Shown here: positions 42,720-53,500 of the stretch, in pieces | Position numbering within the stretch: position 1 is the stretch's first letter | How the letters are laid out: the number at the start of each line of letters is the position of its first letter | NCBI GenBank assembly: GCA_017511715.1 | Contig: JAFWJF010000006.1 | Coordinates: forward strand, 39,601-103,600 | DNA length: 64,000 nucleotides | Source of the DNA: Alphaproteobacteria bacterium | Lineage (GTDB): Bacteria; Pseudomonadota; Alphaproteobacteria; Rs-D84 | Direction of reading: 5' to 3' | Position numbers and translations under genes: made by a program | Notes under the pieces: generated by a model | The model's database searches: none | What the model saw: the letters and a program-made list of their open reading frames with translations, nothing else | What the model was told of the DNA's origin: nothing

Positions 42720-43712
42720 ATGATGAACGAAAATAAAAGATTTATGGATCCAAATATCCCAGACGAAATGGCGAATACGATTCGTCCAAAAACATTGTCT
42801 GATTTTATTGGACACGAAGCATTGAAACAAAATCTGTCTGTGTTTGTTTCTGCTGCGCGTGGTCGTGGGGAAGCGATGGATCATGTGTTGCTTTATGGGC
42901 CGCCTGGACTGGGAAAAACAACGTTGGCACATATTGTTGCTAATGAATTGGGAACGAATTTTCGTGCGACATCTGCGCCTATGCTTACAAAACAAGGTGA
43001 TTTGGCGGCGATTTTAACTGCGCTGGAACCAATGGATGTTTTATTCATAGATGAAATACATCGGTTGCCAACCGCTATCGAAGAAGTTCTTTATTCGGCA
43101 ATGGAAGATTTCAAGTTAGATATAATGTTGGGCGAAGGTCCAACGGCAAAATCTGTTCGTATCGATTTGCCACCGTTTACGTTAGTTGGTGCGACAACTC
43201 GTACCGGGTTATTGTCAAATCCTTTGCGTGACAGGTTTGGAATTGATTTGCGGCTGTCTTTTTATTCTGTTGATGATTTGGCAAAGATTATTATGCGCAG
43301 TGCAAAGATTCTGGGAACAAATATTGATGAGGCTGGCGCGAAAATGTTGGCGGCTTCTTCGCGTGGGACACCGCGTATCGCGAACCGTTTGTTGAAGCGT
43401 GCGCGTGATTTTGCTGCTGCGGTTGGCAAAGAATCTATTGATGCAGATACCATAAAAACCACTTTGTATCAGTTGCATATTGATAACCTTGGCTTGGATG
43501 AAATAGATAGGGAATATATAAGTGCGATAATAAAACATTATGCCGGGGGGCCTGTTGGAATTGATAATTTAGCAGCGGCTCTTTCTGAGCCTGCTGATAC
43601 AATCGAAGATGTTATCGAACCATATCTGATGCAGTTGGGGTTTGTGCAACGCACGCCGCGTGGTCGTATTGTGACAGAAAGTGGATATAAACATTTGGGA
43701 CTGGAAAAATAA
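42720..43712 (+). CDS. ruvB: Holliday junction branch migration ATPase RuvB
   Basis: A 330-aa AAA+ motor driving branch migration with RuvA. Visible: [13 protein letters not shown] (Walker A), [10 protein letters not shown] (Walker B), [19 protein letters not shown] (sensor 1 and Arg finger region), [19 protein letters not shown] (sensor 2), and the C-terminal winged helix ending [22 protein letters not shown]. An ATG at 42723 is an alternative start. RuvA and RuvC genes do not precede it; a hydrolase-like gene is there instead, while the ruvB-ybgC-tol order downstream is the usual one. Confidence 0.97.
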   Translation: MMNENKRFMDPNIPDEMANTIRPKTLSDFIGHEALKQNLSVFVSAARGRGEAMDHVLLYGPPGLGKTTLAHIVANELGTNFRATSAPMLTKQGDLAAILTALEPMDVLFIDEIHRLPTAIEEVLYSAMEDFKLDIMLGEGPTAKSVRIDLPPFTLVGATTRTGLLSNPLRDRFGIDLRLSFYSVDDLAKIIMRSAKILGTNIDEAGAKMLAASSRGTPRIANRLLKRARDFAAAVGKESIDADTIKTTLYQLHIDNLGLDEIDREYISAIIKHYAGGPVGIDNLAAALSEPADTIEDVIEPYLMQLGFVQRTPRGRIVTESGYKHLGLEK

Positions 43713-43730
43713 CTTGTAGGGGGATTTTGT

Positions 43731-44111
43731 ATGTCTATGAAACCACATGTGTTTAATTTTGCTGTTGCGTATGCTGATACCGATGCAGAAGGTATTATGT
43801 ATCATGCCAGATATATTGAAGTTGCAGAACGTGCGCGTTCTAATTGGTCCAAAGGCATGGTTATTCCTGATGGAGATACCGGTTTCGTCGCGCGCGAATT
43901 AAATATAAAGTATTTGCGCCCTATTTTCTTGAATGATGAATTTAGTGTCGAAACGCAAACTGTAAAAATTGGTGGCGCATCTATGACTATTGAACAAAAA
44001 TTCGTGAAAGATGGGAATGTTTGTGCTATAATGAACATAACTATCGTATATCTGGGCTCTGATATGCATCCAAAGGCAATACCAGAATCTATTCTAAAGA
44101 TGTTCGAATAA
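43731..44111 (+). CDS. ybgC: YbgC-type acyl-CoA thioesterase
   Basis: A 126-aa hotdog-fold thioesterase. The N-terminal AYADTDAEGIMYHARYIEVAERAR carries the catalytic Asp and the family's D-G--YH-RY pattern. YbgC is encoded with the Tol-Pal genes across proteobacteria and hydrolyses acyl-CoA or interacts with ACP and phospholipid enzymes. Here it sits 18 bases after ruvB and 30 before tolQ. The start follows AGGGGGATTTTGT. Confidence 0.93.
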   Translation: MSMKPHVFNFAVAYADTDAEGIMYHARYIEVAERARSNWSKGMVIPDGDTGFVARELNIKYLRPIFLNDEFSVETQTVKIGGASMTIEQKFVKDGNVCAIMNITIVYLGSDMHPKAIPESILKMFE

Positions 44112-44141
44112 AGGTTATAAAATAAAAAAGGAAGGAATAAA

Positions 44142-44633
44142 ATGGAAAATAATTTTTCGTTGTTATCGTTGTTTAGTGGCCGTGATTTGATGACTTTGTT
44201 TGTGTCGCTGATTTTGGTGGCGGCAAGTGTGTGGTCTTGGGCGGTTATTATTGAAAAAATTCGCCTTTGGCGGTTCCAGAAATCGCACCCTGTTGCCGTA
44301 AAGCATGGGGACAATCTGGATACTATTGTTGACAAGTTAATTCGTCCGTTTGATAAAAATTTGTGGTTTTTATCAATGGTTTCTTATGTTGCGCCTTTCA
44401 TAGGTTTGTTTGGAACTGTTTGGGGGGTTATGGATTCGTTTGCGTCTATCGGTGTTAATCAATCTGTTAGCATTGGGGTTATCGCACCAGGGTTGGCGGT
44501 TGCATTGGGAACGACGGCGTTGGGGCTAATTGCGGCGGTGCCGGCGGCAATTGCATATAATGTGTTTTCTAAGAAATCAGATGATTTGTATGATAGATTA
44601 GAAGAATCTGTCAAAGAAATGAAACATAAATAA
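44142..44633 (+). CDS. tolQ: TolQ with shortened cytoplasmic loop
   Basis: An ExbB/MotA-family proton channel subunit of the Tol-Pal system, which couples the proton gradient to outer-membrane constriction at division. Three membrane segments are visible (about 15-37, 80-103, 115-140), with the proton-path Thr/Ser-rich TM3 (GLAVALGTTALGLIAAVPAAI). At 163 aa the protein is about 65 residues shorter than usual because the loop between TM1 and TM2 is about 43 residues instead of about 100. Frame is intact and the start follows AAGGAAGGAATAAA, so this looks like a real compact form. Confidence 0.88.
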   Translation: MENNFSLLSLFSGRDLMTLFVSLILVAASVWSWAVIIEKIRLWRFQKSHPVAVKHGDNLDTIVDKLIRPFDKNLWFLSMVSYVAPFIGLFGTVWGVMDSFASIGVNQSVSIGVIAPGLAVALGTTALGLIAAVPAAIAYNVFSKKSDDLYDRLEESVKEMKHK

Positions 44634-44647
44634 AGGCGAAAATAAAA

Positions 44648-45052
44648 ATGTCCAGAAGACGTTCGGGTATCAGTGATGCAAATATGTCATTAACGCCAAT
44701 GATAGATATTATGACGACGCTATTGGCGGTTTTTATGGTGACTACGCCAATGATGACAACAGGTATTGATATAGAATTGCCACGTGCAGGGACTTCTGCG
44801 ATGACTGGCAATAATCATTCTATTCAAATCAGCGTTGATTCACACGGAAATTATTATTTGTTGGACCAGCAATTGCCCCGGGACGAAATTGTAAAGCGTG
44901 CGATTGCAATGCGCGGTGAAAATCCTAATTTGACAATTACTTTAAGTGGCGATACGCATGCTGATTATGGTGCGGTTATGTCTATGATGGGAAAATTGAA
45001 AGATGTTGGTTTCCAGCGTGTTGGTTTGCGAACACAGATTGATAATAAATGA
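44648..45052 (+). CDS. tolR: TolR
   Basis: A 134-aa ExbD/TolR protein: short cytoplasmic start, one membrane helix with the essential Asp (LTPMIDIMTTLLAVFMVTTP, Asp near residue 22), then a periplasmic domain of about 90 residues. It works with TolQ as the proton-driven stator. It starts 14 bases after tolQ and its stop overlaps the tolA start by ATGA. Confidence 0.94.
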   Translation: MSRRRSGISDANMSLTPMIDIMTTLLAVFMVTTPMMTTGIDIELPRAGTSAMTGNNHSIQISVDSHGNYYLLDQQLPRDEIVKRAIAMRGENPNLTITLSGDTHADYGAVMSMMGKLKDVGFQRVGLRTQIDNK

Positions 45053-45798
45053 TGAACAAAGATACTCAATTTAGAAGCGAAAATTTTTGTATGTCCTTGC
45101 TTGGACATCTTGTGTTGATTGCGATAATGATGTTATCTTTTTCTGTTGTTGTTGAACGCGCAAAAAAAGTTATGCCAAATCGGGTTGAGATTATTGAATT
45201 AGATTTAAGAAATGTAAAGATAACAGGCGATGAAACTAAACTTTATAACACCAGTGTCCCAGTGCCTGAAAAGGATGCAAAAATCGACAAACAAACTGAA
45301 AATAAAGAAAACAGAGAAATTGAAAAAATTGACTTGAAACAACCAACTATGGTTGAAAATGAAAGCAAAGACTCAAAAAAAGAAAAAGCAACCAAGAAAG
45401 ACGAGAAAAAAACTGAAGAAAAACCCGCCCCGCGTAAAAAAACACTGGTTCGTGTCAATCGTGAAGTCTTGTCTTTGGACAGGACGATGACCATTTCTGT
45501 TATTGATGCGTTGCGTGTTGCGTTGACGCGGTGTTGGAATATTGATACCGGTCGTCCCGGATTGGAAGATATTCGTCTTACCGCGCATATTAAATTTTTG
45601 CCAACAGGTGTTGTGGACCGATTGTGGTTTGAATCTGAAAGTCGGGCGGAAACAGACCCTGATTTTGCATATGTGTTAGATACTGCAAAGGCTGCGATAA
45701 AAACCTGTTCTCCGTTTTCAATGTTGCCGCGTAATGAATATGAAAAATGGCGCGATACAACAGTCACGTTTTATCCAACCAGTGGTAAAATTATGTAA
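45049..45798 (+). CDS. tolA: TolA-like protein
   Basis: A 249-aa protein with one N-terminal membrane helix (CMSLLGHLVLIAIMMLSFSVVV, about 16-37), a Lys/Glu-rich helical middle (about 70-135) and a C-terminal globular domain (about 145-249, ALTRCWNIDTGRPGLEDIRL and later CSPFSMLPRNEYEKWRDTTVTFYP). This is the TolA/TonB-like layout linking TolQR to the outer membrane. The domain is divergent from E. coli TolA but its place after tolQ-tolR supports the call. TolB and Pal genes do not follow; a terminator ends the operon here. Confidence 0.85.
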   Translation: MMNKDTQFRSENFCMSLLGHLVLIAIMMLSFSVVVERAKKVMPNRVEIIELDLRNVKITGDETKLYNTSVPVPEKDAKIDKQTENKENREIEKIDLKQPTMVENESKDSKKEKATKKDEKKTEEKPAPRKKTLVRVNREVLSLDRTMTISVIDALRVALTRCWNIDTGRPGLEDIRLTAHIKFLPTGVVDRLWFESESRAETDPDFAYVLDTAKAAIKTCSPFSMLPRNEYEKWRDTTVTFYPTSGKIM

Positions 45799-45806
45799 AA
45801 AATAGT

Positions 45807-45836
45807 ATGCCTGGTGTATTTTTGCAGGCATTTTTT
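45807..45836 (+). terminator. Terminator of the ruvB-tol operon
   Basis: Stem ATGCCTG / CAGGCAT with an 11-base T-rich loop and T6, nine bases after the tolA stop. Confidence 0.8.
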
Positions 45837-45869
45837 CTGAAATTGGTGTTGAAAAAATACAAAAAGTAT

Positions 45870-45898
45870 TTGGTGATAACCCAAAAATATGATAAAAT
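45870..45898 (+). promoter_or_regulatory. Promoter of the secreted protein at 45926
   Basis: TTGGTG (45870-45875), 17 bases, TAAAAT (45893-45898), TGA before the -10; leader about 20 bases with AAGGAAAGAGG. Confidence 0.6.
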
Positions 45899-45925
45899 AT
45901 ATTTTGATAGAGATAAGGAAAGAGG

Positions 45926-47002
45926 ATGTACAGAAGAGTTTCATTAGCTGGTTTTATCGTTCTGGGCTTTGCGGGGACTGCGATGGCTGTCTCTGAATAC
46001 GATGTTTCGGCAGGTAAATATTTGCCAGCAGGTGCAACAGATGTCGCAGATTGTTTGGCTGGTTATTATTGTCCTGGATTGGCAAATCCTGTTAGTTATG
46101 ACGAATTGTACAATCAAGGTTTGTTCCCTTGTCCTTCTGGATATGGATATTCTGACATTGGTGCGGCTGATGAAACACAATGTTACAGGGAATGTGATTC
46201 TTCGGGCTTTCTGCACGCACAGACTATGTCTGGCAGGGTTTATTATCGTTTTGGCGAAGATGCATGTGAACCTGCATCATGTGATAGCGGATGGCATACG
46301 ACAACTCACGAGGATGCCGTGATTGTGCAGAATGCCATTGGGTCAGCTGATGCAGAAAATATGGCGCGCATAGATGGAAGCGGTGTATTTAGTCAACAAA
46401 ATTTTAGTGGCAGTGATCATGATCAAGCCTTTTATGGGATAACAGCAAATAACACATGGGCGGTGTATTATGGTAGTACATACGGTATGTTAACAGGACA
46501 AACGCGTTGTTCTTCGCAAGGTGGTGTTGGGGTGTGGGATGGCGTAAATTCTGTATCTGACATAACAACAAATACCACATCGGGCTTGGGTGCAGATAAT
46601 GGAACTAATTGCTATTGCAGGCTGTCTGGATATGTGTCAGATGAAGGTGTTTTGCAACCTTTGTCATCACCTTGGGTGTTTGCTAGTGGTCATAGTAACG
46701 CGGAAGATTGTTCTGATTATTGTTCGTATCGTTGTGCAAATGATATGAGCGATGATTCTTCGCCAGCTCGTCAGTTGTTTCGTTCGGCATTAATCCAAAA
46801 TTCTTTTGTTCCGTCCGTTTGTGAAGCCAATACAATAATGATAAATTGGAACGGTACGACCGAAGAAGAAATTGCTGCCAATCAGGCTGCTACGGCAACA
46901 TATGGTAGCGACATTCGAACCCCAAGATCAGTGACCCCGGTTTCCGGTAAAAGATTTAAGGGGTGGCGGTTTATACCAACATCAAACGATTACACCAAGT
47001 AA
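45926..47002 (+). CDS. Cys-rich secreted protein with InlB-like tail
   Basis: A 358-aa protein with signal peptide MYRRVSLAGFIVLGFAGTAMA. GKYLPAGATDVADCLAGYYC followed by PG is a GCC2/GCC3-like Cys module as in the proteins at 11267 and 35267. The middle (about 90-260) is Gly/Ser/Asn-rich with scattered Cys pairs. The last 60 residues (MINWNGTTEEEIAANQAATA ... RFKGWRF) resemble one InlB-type B-repeat. Own promoter and terminator. It occupies the place where tolB and pal would normally be. Function unknown; envelope or surface location likely. Confidence 0.82.
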   Translation: MYRRVSLAGFIVLGFAGTAMAVSEYDVSAGKYLPAGATDVADCLAGYYCPGLANPVSYDELYNQGLFPCPSGYGYSDIGAADETQCYRECDSSGFLHAQTMSGRVYYRFGEDACEPASCDSGWHTTTHEDAVIVQNAIGSADAENMARIDGSGVFSQQNFSGSDHDQAFYGITANNTWAVYYGSTYGMLTGQTRCSSQGGVGVWDGVNSVSDITTNTTSGLGADNGTNCYCRLSGYVSDEGVLQPLSSPWVFASGHSNAEDCSDYCSYRCANDMSDDSSPARQLFRSALIQNSFVPSVCEANTIMINWNGTTEEEIAANQAATATYGSDIRTPRSVTPVSGKRFKGWRFIPTSNDYTK

Positions 47003-47013
47003 AAAGTAATAAA

Positions 47014-47040
47014 AAAAATCGCATTATTTGCGATTTTTTT
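47014..47040. terminator. Terminator between the secreted protein and rnpB
   Basis: Stem AAAAATCGCA / TGCGATTTTT-like hairpin with a short AT loop and long T-run; may serve both the plus-strand gene and rnpB. Confidence 0.75.
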
Positions 47041-47042
47041 TA

Positions 47043-47383
47043 TACCAGGCGTTCAGTAAGCCGGATTCTGTAACAGCCTAAATCGTGGCGCGCACAATAA
47101 AGGTTGCAAGCATAATTAATCTGCAAATTGCGTTACCGCAAAATGTCAAGCCCTCCACCCGATTCCGTTAACGACAGGGACTGGTCTTGGAATCCTGTTT
47201 GAGGTTGCTGCACATAGAGATTGCCCGTTTCACCGTAACTAAATACGCTCGTCTCTGCTGCTCTAATCATCGGGTTGCCCCGTGTGGTCATTAGCCACTA
47301 TGTCGTCCCAGCGCAGTCCGGACTTTCCTCTTTGTCACGACTTTTGTGACAAAGCTATGCTTTTTCGCACCTGGCGATTAGAA
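47043..47383 (-). ncRNA. rnpB: RNase P RNA
   Basis: The minus strand carries the catalytic-core signatures of bacterial type A RNase P RNA: GAGGAAAGTCCGGACT near the 5' end (47336-47321), GGTGAAACGG in the middle, a degenerate form of the AGAUAAAUGA block (CAGATTAATTATGC), and ACAGAATCCGGCTTACTGAAC near the 3' end. GCCAGG at the 5' end pairs with CCTGG at the 3' end to make P1, setting the limits to within a few bases. RNase P removes 5' leaders from tRNA precursors. A promoter candidate (TTGAAA, 16 bases, TAGCAT) lies just upstream on the minus strand. Confidence 0.95.
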
Positions 47384-47416
47384 TGCTAGCATCAAAATTT
47401 TCTTTTTCAATAAAAT

Positions 47417-47626
47417 TTATTCGCCCATAGTCTTAGAATCTTGTAATGTTTGTATCAATATATCAGCGGCAATTTCGCGAATTTTGTGGGATAAAGGACG
47501 AATGTTCATCGCTTCTGCAACGGCATCACCAAATCTTTTTGATATCATATCAATTTGAGAGGGGGCAATAATAAATACATCGCTAGAAATTTCACTGTGT
47601 TTCAACATTTGAACGTTTTGTTTCAT
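47417..47626 (-). CDS. Small cytoplasmic protein of unknown function
   Basis: A 69-aa protein starting at an ATG preceded by GGGGGCATATAAAC, a strong ribosome binding site. The sequence is mostly helical and charged (SQIDMISKRFGDAVAEAMN, IREIAADILIQTLQ), without signal peptide, membrane segment or Cys. The strong ribosome binding site and normal codon use favour a real gene. Not recognised. It lies directly upstream of rnpB on the same strand, 34 bases apart. Confidence 0.65.
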   Translation of the reverse strand: MKQNVQMLKHSEISSDVFIIAPSQIDMISKRFGDAVAEAMNIRPLSHKIREIAADILIQTLQDSKTMGE

Positions 47627-47770
47627 GTTTATATGCCCCCTTCTATGTTTTACTCTTTCTGTTTTGCCTTAATAATATCATAAAAACGTAAAAATAAAAA
47701 CAGTTTTTTGGATATTTATTCGCAGAATAACTTGTTTTATAAAAAATCTTTATTATATAGATAAAGTGTC

Positions 47771-47799
47771 TTGACCCAGATATTAAAAATTGCTATAAA
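47771..47799 (+). promoter_or_regulatory. secA: secA promoter
   Basis: TTGACC (47771-47776), 17 bases, TATAAA (47794-47799). The leader is about 58 bases. Confidence 0.55.
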
Positions 47800-47862
47800 A
47801 CGATAGGTATTTTGGTGTTCTTTGGACATAAAAGTCTGTGAAAGAAGTGGTAAGGATAAAAG

Positions 47863-50493
47863 ATGAAAAATATATTGAAAATGCTGATGGGGTCAGCAAA
47901 TGATAGATTAGTAAAATCTTATGATAAAACTGTTTCAGTAATAAATGATCTGGAAGGAAAATATGCGGCAATGTCCGATGAAGAAATTCATGGTTTGACG
48001 GCAGTTTTTCGTGAAAGATTGGCAAATGGTGAAAAAGAAAAAGATATCTTGCCGGATGTTTTTGCAGCCGTCAGGGAAGCGGCAAAACGTTCCATAGGTT
48101 TGCGTCATTTTGATGTGCAGTTGATTGGCGGGATGGTTTTATCCAGTGGTCAAATTTCTGAAATGAAAACTGGTGAAGGGAAAACACTGGTTGCAACATT
48201 GGCGTTGTATCTTAAGGCATTGCATGGCAAAGGCGCACATTTGATTACTGTTAATGATTATTTGGCATCGCGTGATGCGGGTTGGATGGGGCAAGTTTAC
48301 AGATTCTTGGGTATGACGATAGGAGTTATTCAACACGATATGTCTGACGAAGACAGACGCGCGGCATATAATTGCGATATTACTTATGTGACCAATTCAG
48401 AATTAGGTTTTGATTATTTGCGTGATAATATGAAGTTCACAAAAGAACAACAGGTTTTGCGTCCGTTCTTTTATGCGATTGTTGACGAAGTGGACAGTAT
48501 TTTAATTGATGAAGCGCGAACCCCGTTGATTATTTCTGGACCTGCAGAAGACACCAGCGAATTGTATAACAAGGTTGATTCTGTGGTGGTTCAATTGGTT
48601 GCAGATGATTACAAGATTGATGAAAAAGACAGACATGTTACATTAACAGAAATTGGTATAGATCATGCGACTAACCTGCTGAAACAAGCGGATATTTTAA
48701 TTGGGGATAATTTGTATTCTTCGGAAAATGCGGTCGTTGTTATGCATTTGCAACAGTCGCTTTTGGCGCATCATTTATATGAAAGAAATGTTAATTATGT
48801 TGTTCGTGATGGCGAAGTTTTAATCGTGGACGAATTTACGGGTCGTGTGATGTCTGGCCGTCGTTTCGGCAAAGGTTTGCATCAGGCAATTGAAGCAAAA
48901 GAACATGTTGTGGTTCAACCAGAAAATCAAACTGTGTCCAGCATTTCTTACCAGAATTTATTTAGAATGTACCCTACTTTGGCGGGTATGACAGGGACTG
49001 CGATGACCGAAGCGGCAGAATTTGACGAGATTTATAAATTGCGTGTGGTTGCGATTCCTACAAACAAACCGGTGGCGCGCGTGGACCATCATGATGAAAT
49101 TTACAGAAATAAATCAGAAAAATATGATGCAATTATAAAACAAATTTCTGAATGTATGGAACGTGAACAGCCAGTATTGGTCGGAACGGTTTCTATTGAA
49201 AAATCAGAAGAACTGGCAAAGATTGTCCAAGAAAAATTAGGCATAAAGCCGGCAGTGTTAAATGCCAAACACCATGAATCAGAAGCAAAAATTGTATCTC
49301 AGGCTGGTGCACCGGGGGCTGTCACAATTGCTACCAATATGGCAGGACGTGGAACAGATATTAAATTGGGGGGTAATGCCGAAGATTTAATTGCGGACTT
49401 GGATGAAACTGCGCCTGATTTTGAGGAAAAGAAAAAAGAAATTATCGACAGAATTGCTGCAAACAAAGAAAAGGTGTTAAAGGCGGGTGGACTTTATGTT
49501 ATTGGTACAGAACGCCATGAATCGCGCAGAATTGATAATCAGTTGCGCGGTCGTTCTGGACGGCAAGGCGATCCGGGAGATTCCAAGTTTTTCTTGGCTT
49601 TGGACGATGATTTGATGCGTATATTTGGTGCGGCAAGATTGCAAAATATGTTAACTACATTGGGACTTAAGCCAGGCGAAGCAATCACGCATCCTTGGAT
49701 AACCAAGGCTTTGGAAAAAGCACAAAAACGTGTCGAAGCAAGATATTTCGAAGCACGTAAGGAATTGCTGAAATACGACAATGTTATGAATGATCAAAGA
49801 ACCGTGATTTATAAACAGCGCGATGATTTGATGACCTCTAAAGATTTGAATCCTTTGGTTACGGAATTAATAGGCGATGTTGTTGAAATCATTTGTGAAA
49901 AGAATATCCCAGAAAAAGCCCATCCTTCGACTTGGAATATTGAGGGCATTCATGATGATATGATGCGTATATTTGCGTTGGACATAACCGATATTGATAA
50001 ATGGAAAACAGACGAAACTATATCAGAACGTGCAGCATATAACACATTGGTTAATTTGGCAATGCATCGTTATAACCAACAAAATGAAAAATATGGTAAC
50101 GAATTGATGCAAATGGCACAGCGCCAGATGATGCTGGGGGCGTTGGACGCTGTATGGAAACGTCATTTGCAACAAATGGACTATTTGCAGGGGGCAATCG
50201 GGCTGCGTGGATACGCACAAAAGAACCCACTGTATGAATATAAAAACGAAGCATTAGAATTGTTCAAGAATACAATTCAGAATTTCAAGACAATGTCAGT
50301 TGCTTACATTTGTCGTATGGAATTAACGCGTGAAGATGTTGATGCAACGGCACAGCAACAGGCGCAACATGATTCTGAATTAAACCAAAATACTGGTGCA
50401 AACAACATGGCGAATATGAACATTTCACGTAATGCGCTTTGTCCATGTGGTTCGGGGTTGAAATACAAACATTGCCACGGTAAATTGCACTAG
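47863..50493 (+). CDS. secA: Preprotein translocase ATPase SecA
   Basis: An 876-aa motor that pushes unfolded precursors through SecYEG. Visible: MKTGEGKTLVATLALYL (Walker A), VDEVDSILIDEARTPLIISGP (DEAD box and the SecA signature), the preprotein cross-linking domain, TNMAGRGTDIKLGGNAEDL in NBD2, and the C-terminal zinc motif CPCGSGLKYKHCHGK that binds SecB or lipids. No alternative start is needed. It is followed 30 bases later by dnaE. All the Sec-signal proteins in this window would depend on it. Confidence 0.97.
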   Translation: MKNILKMLMGSANDRLVKSYDKTVSVINDLEGKYAAMSDEEIHGLTAVFRERLANGEKEKDILPDVFAAVREAAKRSIGLRHFDVQLIGGMVLSSGQISEMKTGEGKTLVATLALYLKALHGKGAHLITVNDYLASRDAGWMGQVYRFLGMTIGVIQHDMSDEDRRAAYNCDITYVTNSELGFDYLRDNMKFTKEQQVLRPFFYAIVDEVDSILIDEARTPLIISGPAEDTSELYNKVDSVVVQLVADDYKIDEKDRHVTLTEIGIDHATNLLKQADILIGDNLYSSENAVVVMHLQQSLLAHHLYERNVNYVVRDGEVLIVDEFTGRVMSGRRFGKGLHQAIEAKEHVVVQPENQTVSSISYQNLFRMYPTLAGMTGTAMTEAAEFDEIYKLRVVAIPTNKPVARVDHHDEIYRNKSEKYDAIIKQISECMEREQPVLVGTVSIEKSEELAKIVQEKLGIKPAVLNAKHHESEAKIVSQAGAPGAVTIATNMAGRGTDIKLGGNAEDLIADLDETAPDFEEKKKEIIDRIAANKEKVLKAGGLYVIGTERHESRRIDNQLRGRSGRQGDPGDSKFFLALDDDLMRIFGAARLQNMLTTLGLKPGEAITHPWITKALEKAQKRVEARYFEARKELLKYDNVMNDQRTVIYKQRDDLMTSKDLNPLVTELIGDVVEIICEKNIPEKAHPSTWNIEGIHDDMMRIFALDITDIDKWKTDETISERAAYNTLVNLAMHRYNQQNEKYGNELMQMAQRQMMLGALDAVWKRHLQQMDYLQGAIGLRGYAQKNPLYEYKNEALELFKNTIQNFKTMSVAYICRMELTREDVDATAQQQAQHDSELNQNTGANNMANMNISRNALCPCGSGLKYKHCHGKLH

Positions 50494-50523
50494 TTTTTTG
50501 TGCCACAGGAAAGGAAGGTATTC

Positions 50524-53500
50524 GTGTCAGATTTTGTGCATCTTCGTGTTCATTCGAAAATCTCTGTGGGGGCAAGTACCCTTTCTGTGGCGGCTAATAA
50601 AAAGTTGGGTATATTAAAAGGTATTCCTGAATTATGTCGTGATGACAATATGTTCGCGTGCGCATTGACAGATACAAATATGATGTCTGGTTGTGCAGAG
50701 TTTTCTGATGTTATGCCAAGCAACAAATTGCAACCAATCATAGGTGTTGAATTGTCGGTCAATCATCACAACGCTGACCCCAAAATTTTACGTCAGTCAT
50801 CTTTGTCCAAGTTGGTCTTGTTAGCCAAACATCACGAAGGTTATCTGAATTTGTGTGAACTTAGCCGTATTATGTACATGCGTCAAGAAAATCACCATCT
50901 GGGGCCCTATATAACAATGGCGGAATTGAAGGCGCACAAAGATGATTTAATTTGTCTTTCTGGCGCGCATACTGGCGCGATAGGTATGGCAATATTAAAC
51001 AATCAAAACAATACCGCTTTCAATCTGGCACAGCAATTTTTGGATATATTTGGAAATAATTTTTATATCGAAATTCAACGGCATGGTTTGGAAGCAGAGA
51101 TAAAAACAGAACCTATGTTTTTGCAAATTGCGCGTGATTTGAATATCCCGATTGTTGCCACTAATGATGTCTGCTTTGCGCATCCAGATGATTATGAAGC
51201 AATGGATGCTTTGGGTTGTGTTTTGGGACAGACCAAAGTTATTGACCCGGACAGACCGCGCAAATCATGTGAACAGTATTTCAAATCAAGTGCAGAAATG
51301 ACAGAGTTGTTTTCGGATTTGCCGGAAGCAATTGAAAATACTGTAAATATTGCGAAAAGATGTGCGTTCTTTGTGAATGTGCACGAAAAACCGTTGTTGC
51401 CAAAGTTTGGTGATGATTTTGAAACAGAATGTAAGATGTTGCGCGATGCAACAATGAACGGCTTAAAGAAACGGTTAATAGAACATAATATCAAAGATAC
51501 TGCGCCCTATTTTGATCAGGCTGAATTTGAGTTGAAAACCATTATTGGCATGGGCTTTCCAGGATATTTTCTTATTGTTGCAGATTATATTAATTGGTGT
51601 CGCAATAATGATATTTTGACGGGACCGGGTCGTGGTTCTGGTGCGGGGTCTATTGTGGCATGGGCGTTGGGTATAACGCATGTTGATCCGTTAAAGTATG
51701 GATTGTTGTTCGAAAGATTCTTGAATCCGGATCGTATTTCCATGCCAGATTTTGACGTAGATTTTGAGCCTACTGGTATTGAACGCGTGCTAGATTATGT
51801 TGGGGAAAAATATGGGCGGGCTTCTGTATGTCGAATAATCACTTTCGGTTCTCTGCAGGCACGTGGGGCGGTTCGTGATATTGGACGCGTTTATGGGATG
51901 CCTTATTCTAAATCAGACAGATTGTCTAAATTGATTCCGCAAGATGCAAAAACTTTACGCGAAGCGGTGGAATCTTCGCGTGAAATACAAGAAGTGCTGG
52001 AAAATGATCCTGATATGGCAAAAGTTGTCTCCGTGGCGGAAGATTTAGAAGGTTCAATACGAAACTTGGGGCAACATGCATGTGGTGTGGTTATTGGTGA
52101 CCGACCAACAACGCAAATTGCACCTGTTTATCGAGACCCTGCAAACCAGTTGCCGTCGTGTCAATTTGACGGACATTATTTGGAAAGTGCGGGTTTGATT
52201 AAATTTGACTTTTTGGGGCTTGAAACATTGGTTGTGTTAAAGTATGCAACTAAATTGATTCAGAAAACACGTGGAATAAATATTGATTTGGACCAGATAC
52301 CAACCGATGATGCCGAAACAATGAAGTTGTGGCAATCTGGTTTAACCGAAGGTATATTCCAATTCGATGCTCCTTTTGTGCAACAGACGTTGAAGAAAAT
52401 GCATCCCACCAGTTTTTTGGAAATCTCTGCATTAAATGCATTGAATCGTCCTGGACCTATTGCGTTTATTCCCCAATTTATCGCACGTATGCATGGTGAA
52501 GAAAAAATTGAGTATGTTCATCCAAAGGCAGAAGCAATCTTGAAAGAAAGTTATGGTATTATTGTTTATCAGGAACAGGTTATGCTTTTGACACGTGCAT
52601 TGGCAGGTTTTACCCGTGGTGAATCTGATACAGTGCGAAAAGCAATGGGTAAAAAGAAAGCGGACCTGTTGGCAAAAATGGAAATTAAATTTTTGGAAGG
52701 GTGCAAAAAAGAAGGAACGTTGGATGAAGCAACCGCAAAAGATTTGTGGGAAAAATTCAAGGAATTTGCAAAATACGCCTTTAATAAATCACACGCTATC
52801 GCCTATTCTATCGTTGCAAATCAGTGTGCTTATATCAAAGCACATTTCCCGGCAGAATTTTTGGCAGCATCCATGTCCAGTAATATGAATGATACAGACC
52901 AATTGGCAATTTTTGTGGACGATGCTAAATCTAATTTTAATATACCAATTGTCGCACCTGATATTAACGAAAGTGAGTCTTTGTTCACGGTTAAGAACGG
53001 AAAAATTGTGTATGCTTTGGCGGCGATAAAGGGCGTCGGTACTGTTGCAACAGATGCAATTGTGGCAGAACGTGACACAAATGGAAAATTTAAGAATTTG
53101 ACTGATTTTATCAAGCGTTGTTCACCATTTATAAACAAACGGATATTAGAAGCCTTTGCAAAGGTTGGGGTTTTGGACTCTTTGGAAAAAAATCGCGCAT
53201 TGATATTTATGAATGCTGATGCGATATTGGCGTATGCATCTAAATCGCGAGAAAGCGCAAATTCGTTATCGTTGTTTGCGAATACTACACAAGATGATGT
53301 TAGTGAAGACAGGCTGTTGAAAGATTTGCCAAAAACAAAACCATGGACTTTTGCCCAAAGATTAGAAAACGAATTGTCGGCGTTGGGTTTCTATATTTCT
53401 GCACATCCATTGGATCAATATAAGCATTTAATTGCGCGCACTAAATTGACGACAAGTCAGACCATGTCGTTATTGGGCGACAGAAAACCTGTACAGATTG

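Noticed and set aside
46000..46800. TolB or Pal in the position after tolA
   Set aside because: The ORF there has no beta-propeller or OmpA-like domain; it is a Cys-rich secreted protein with its own promoter.
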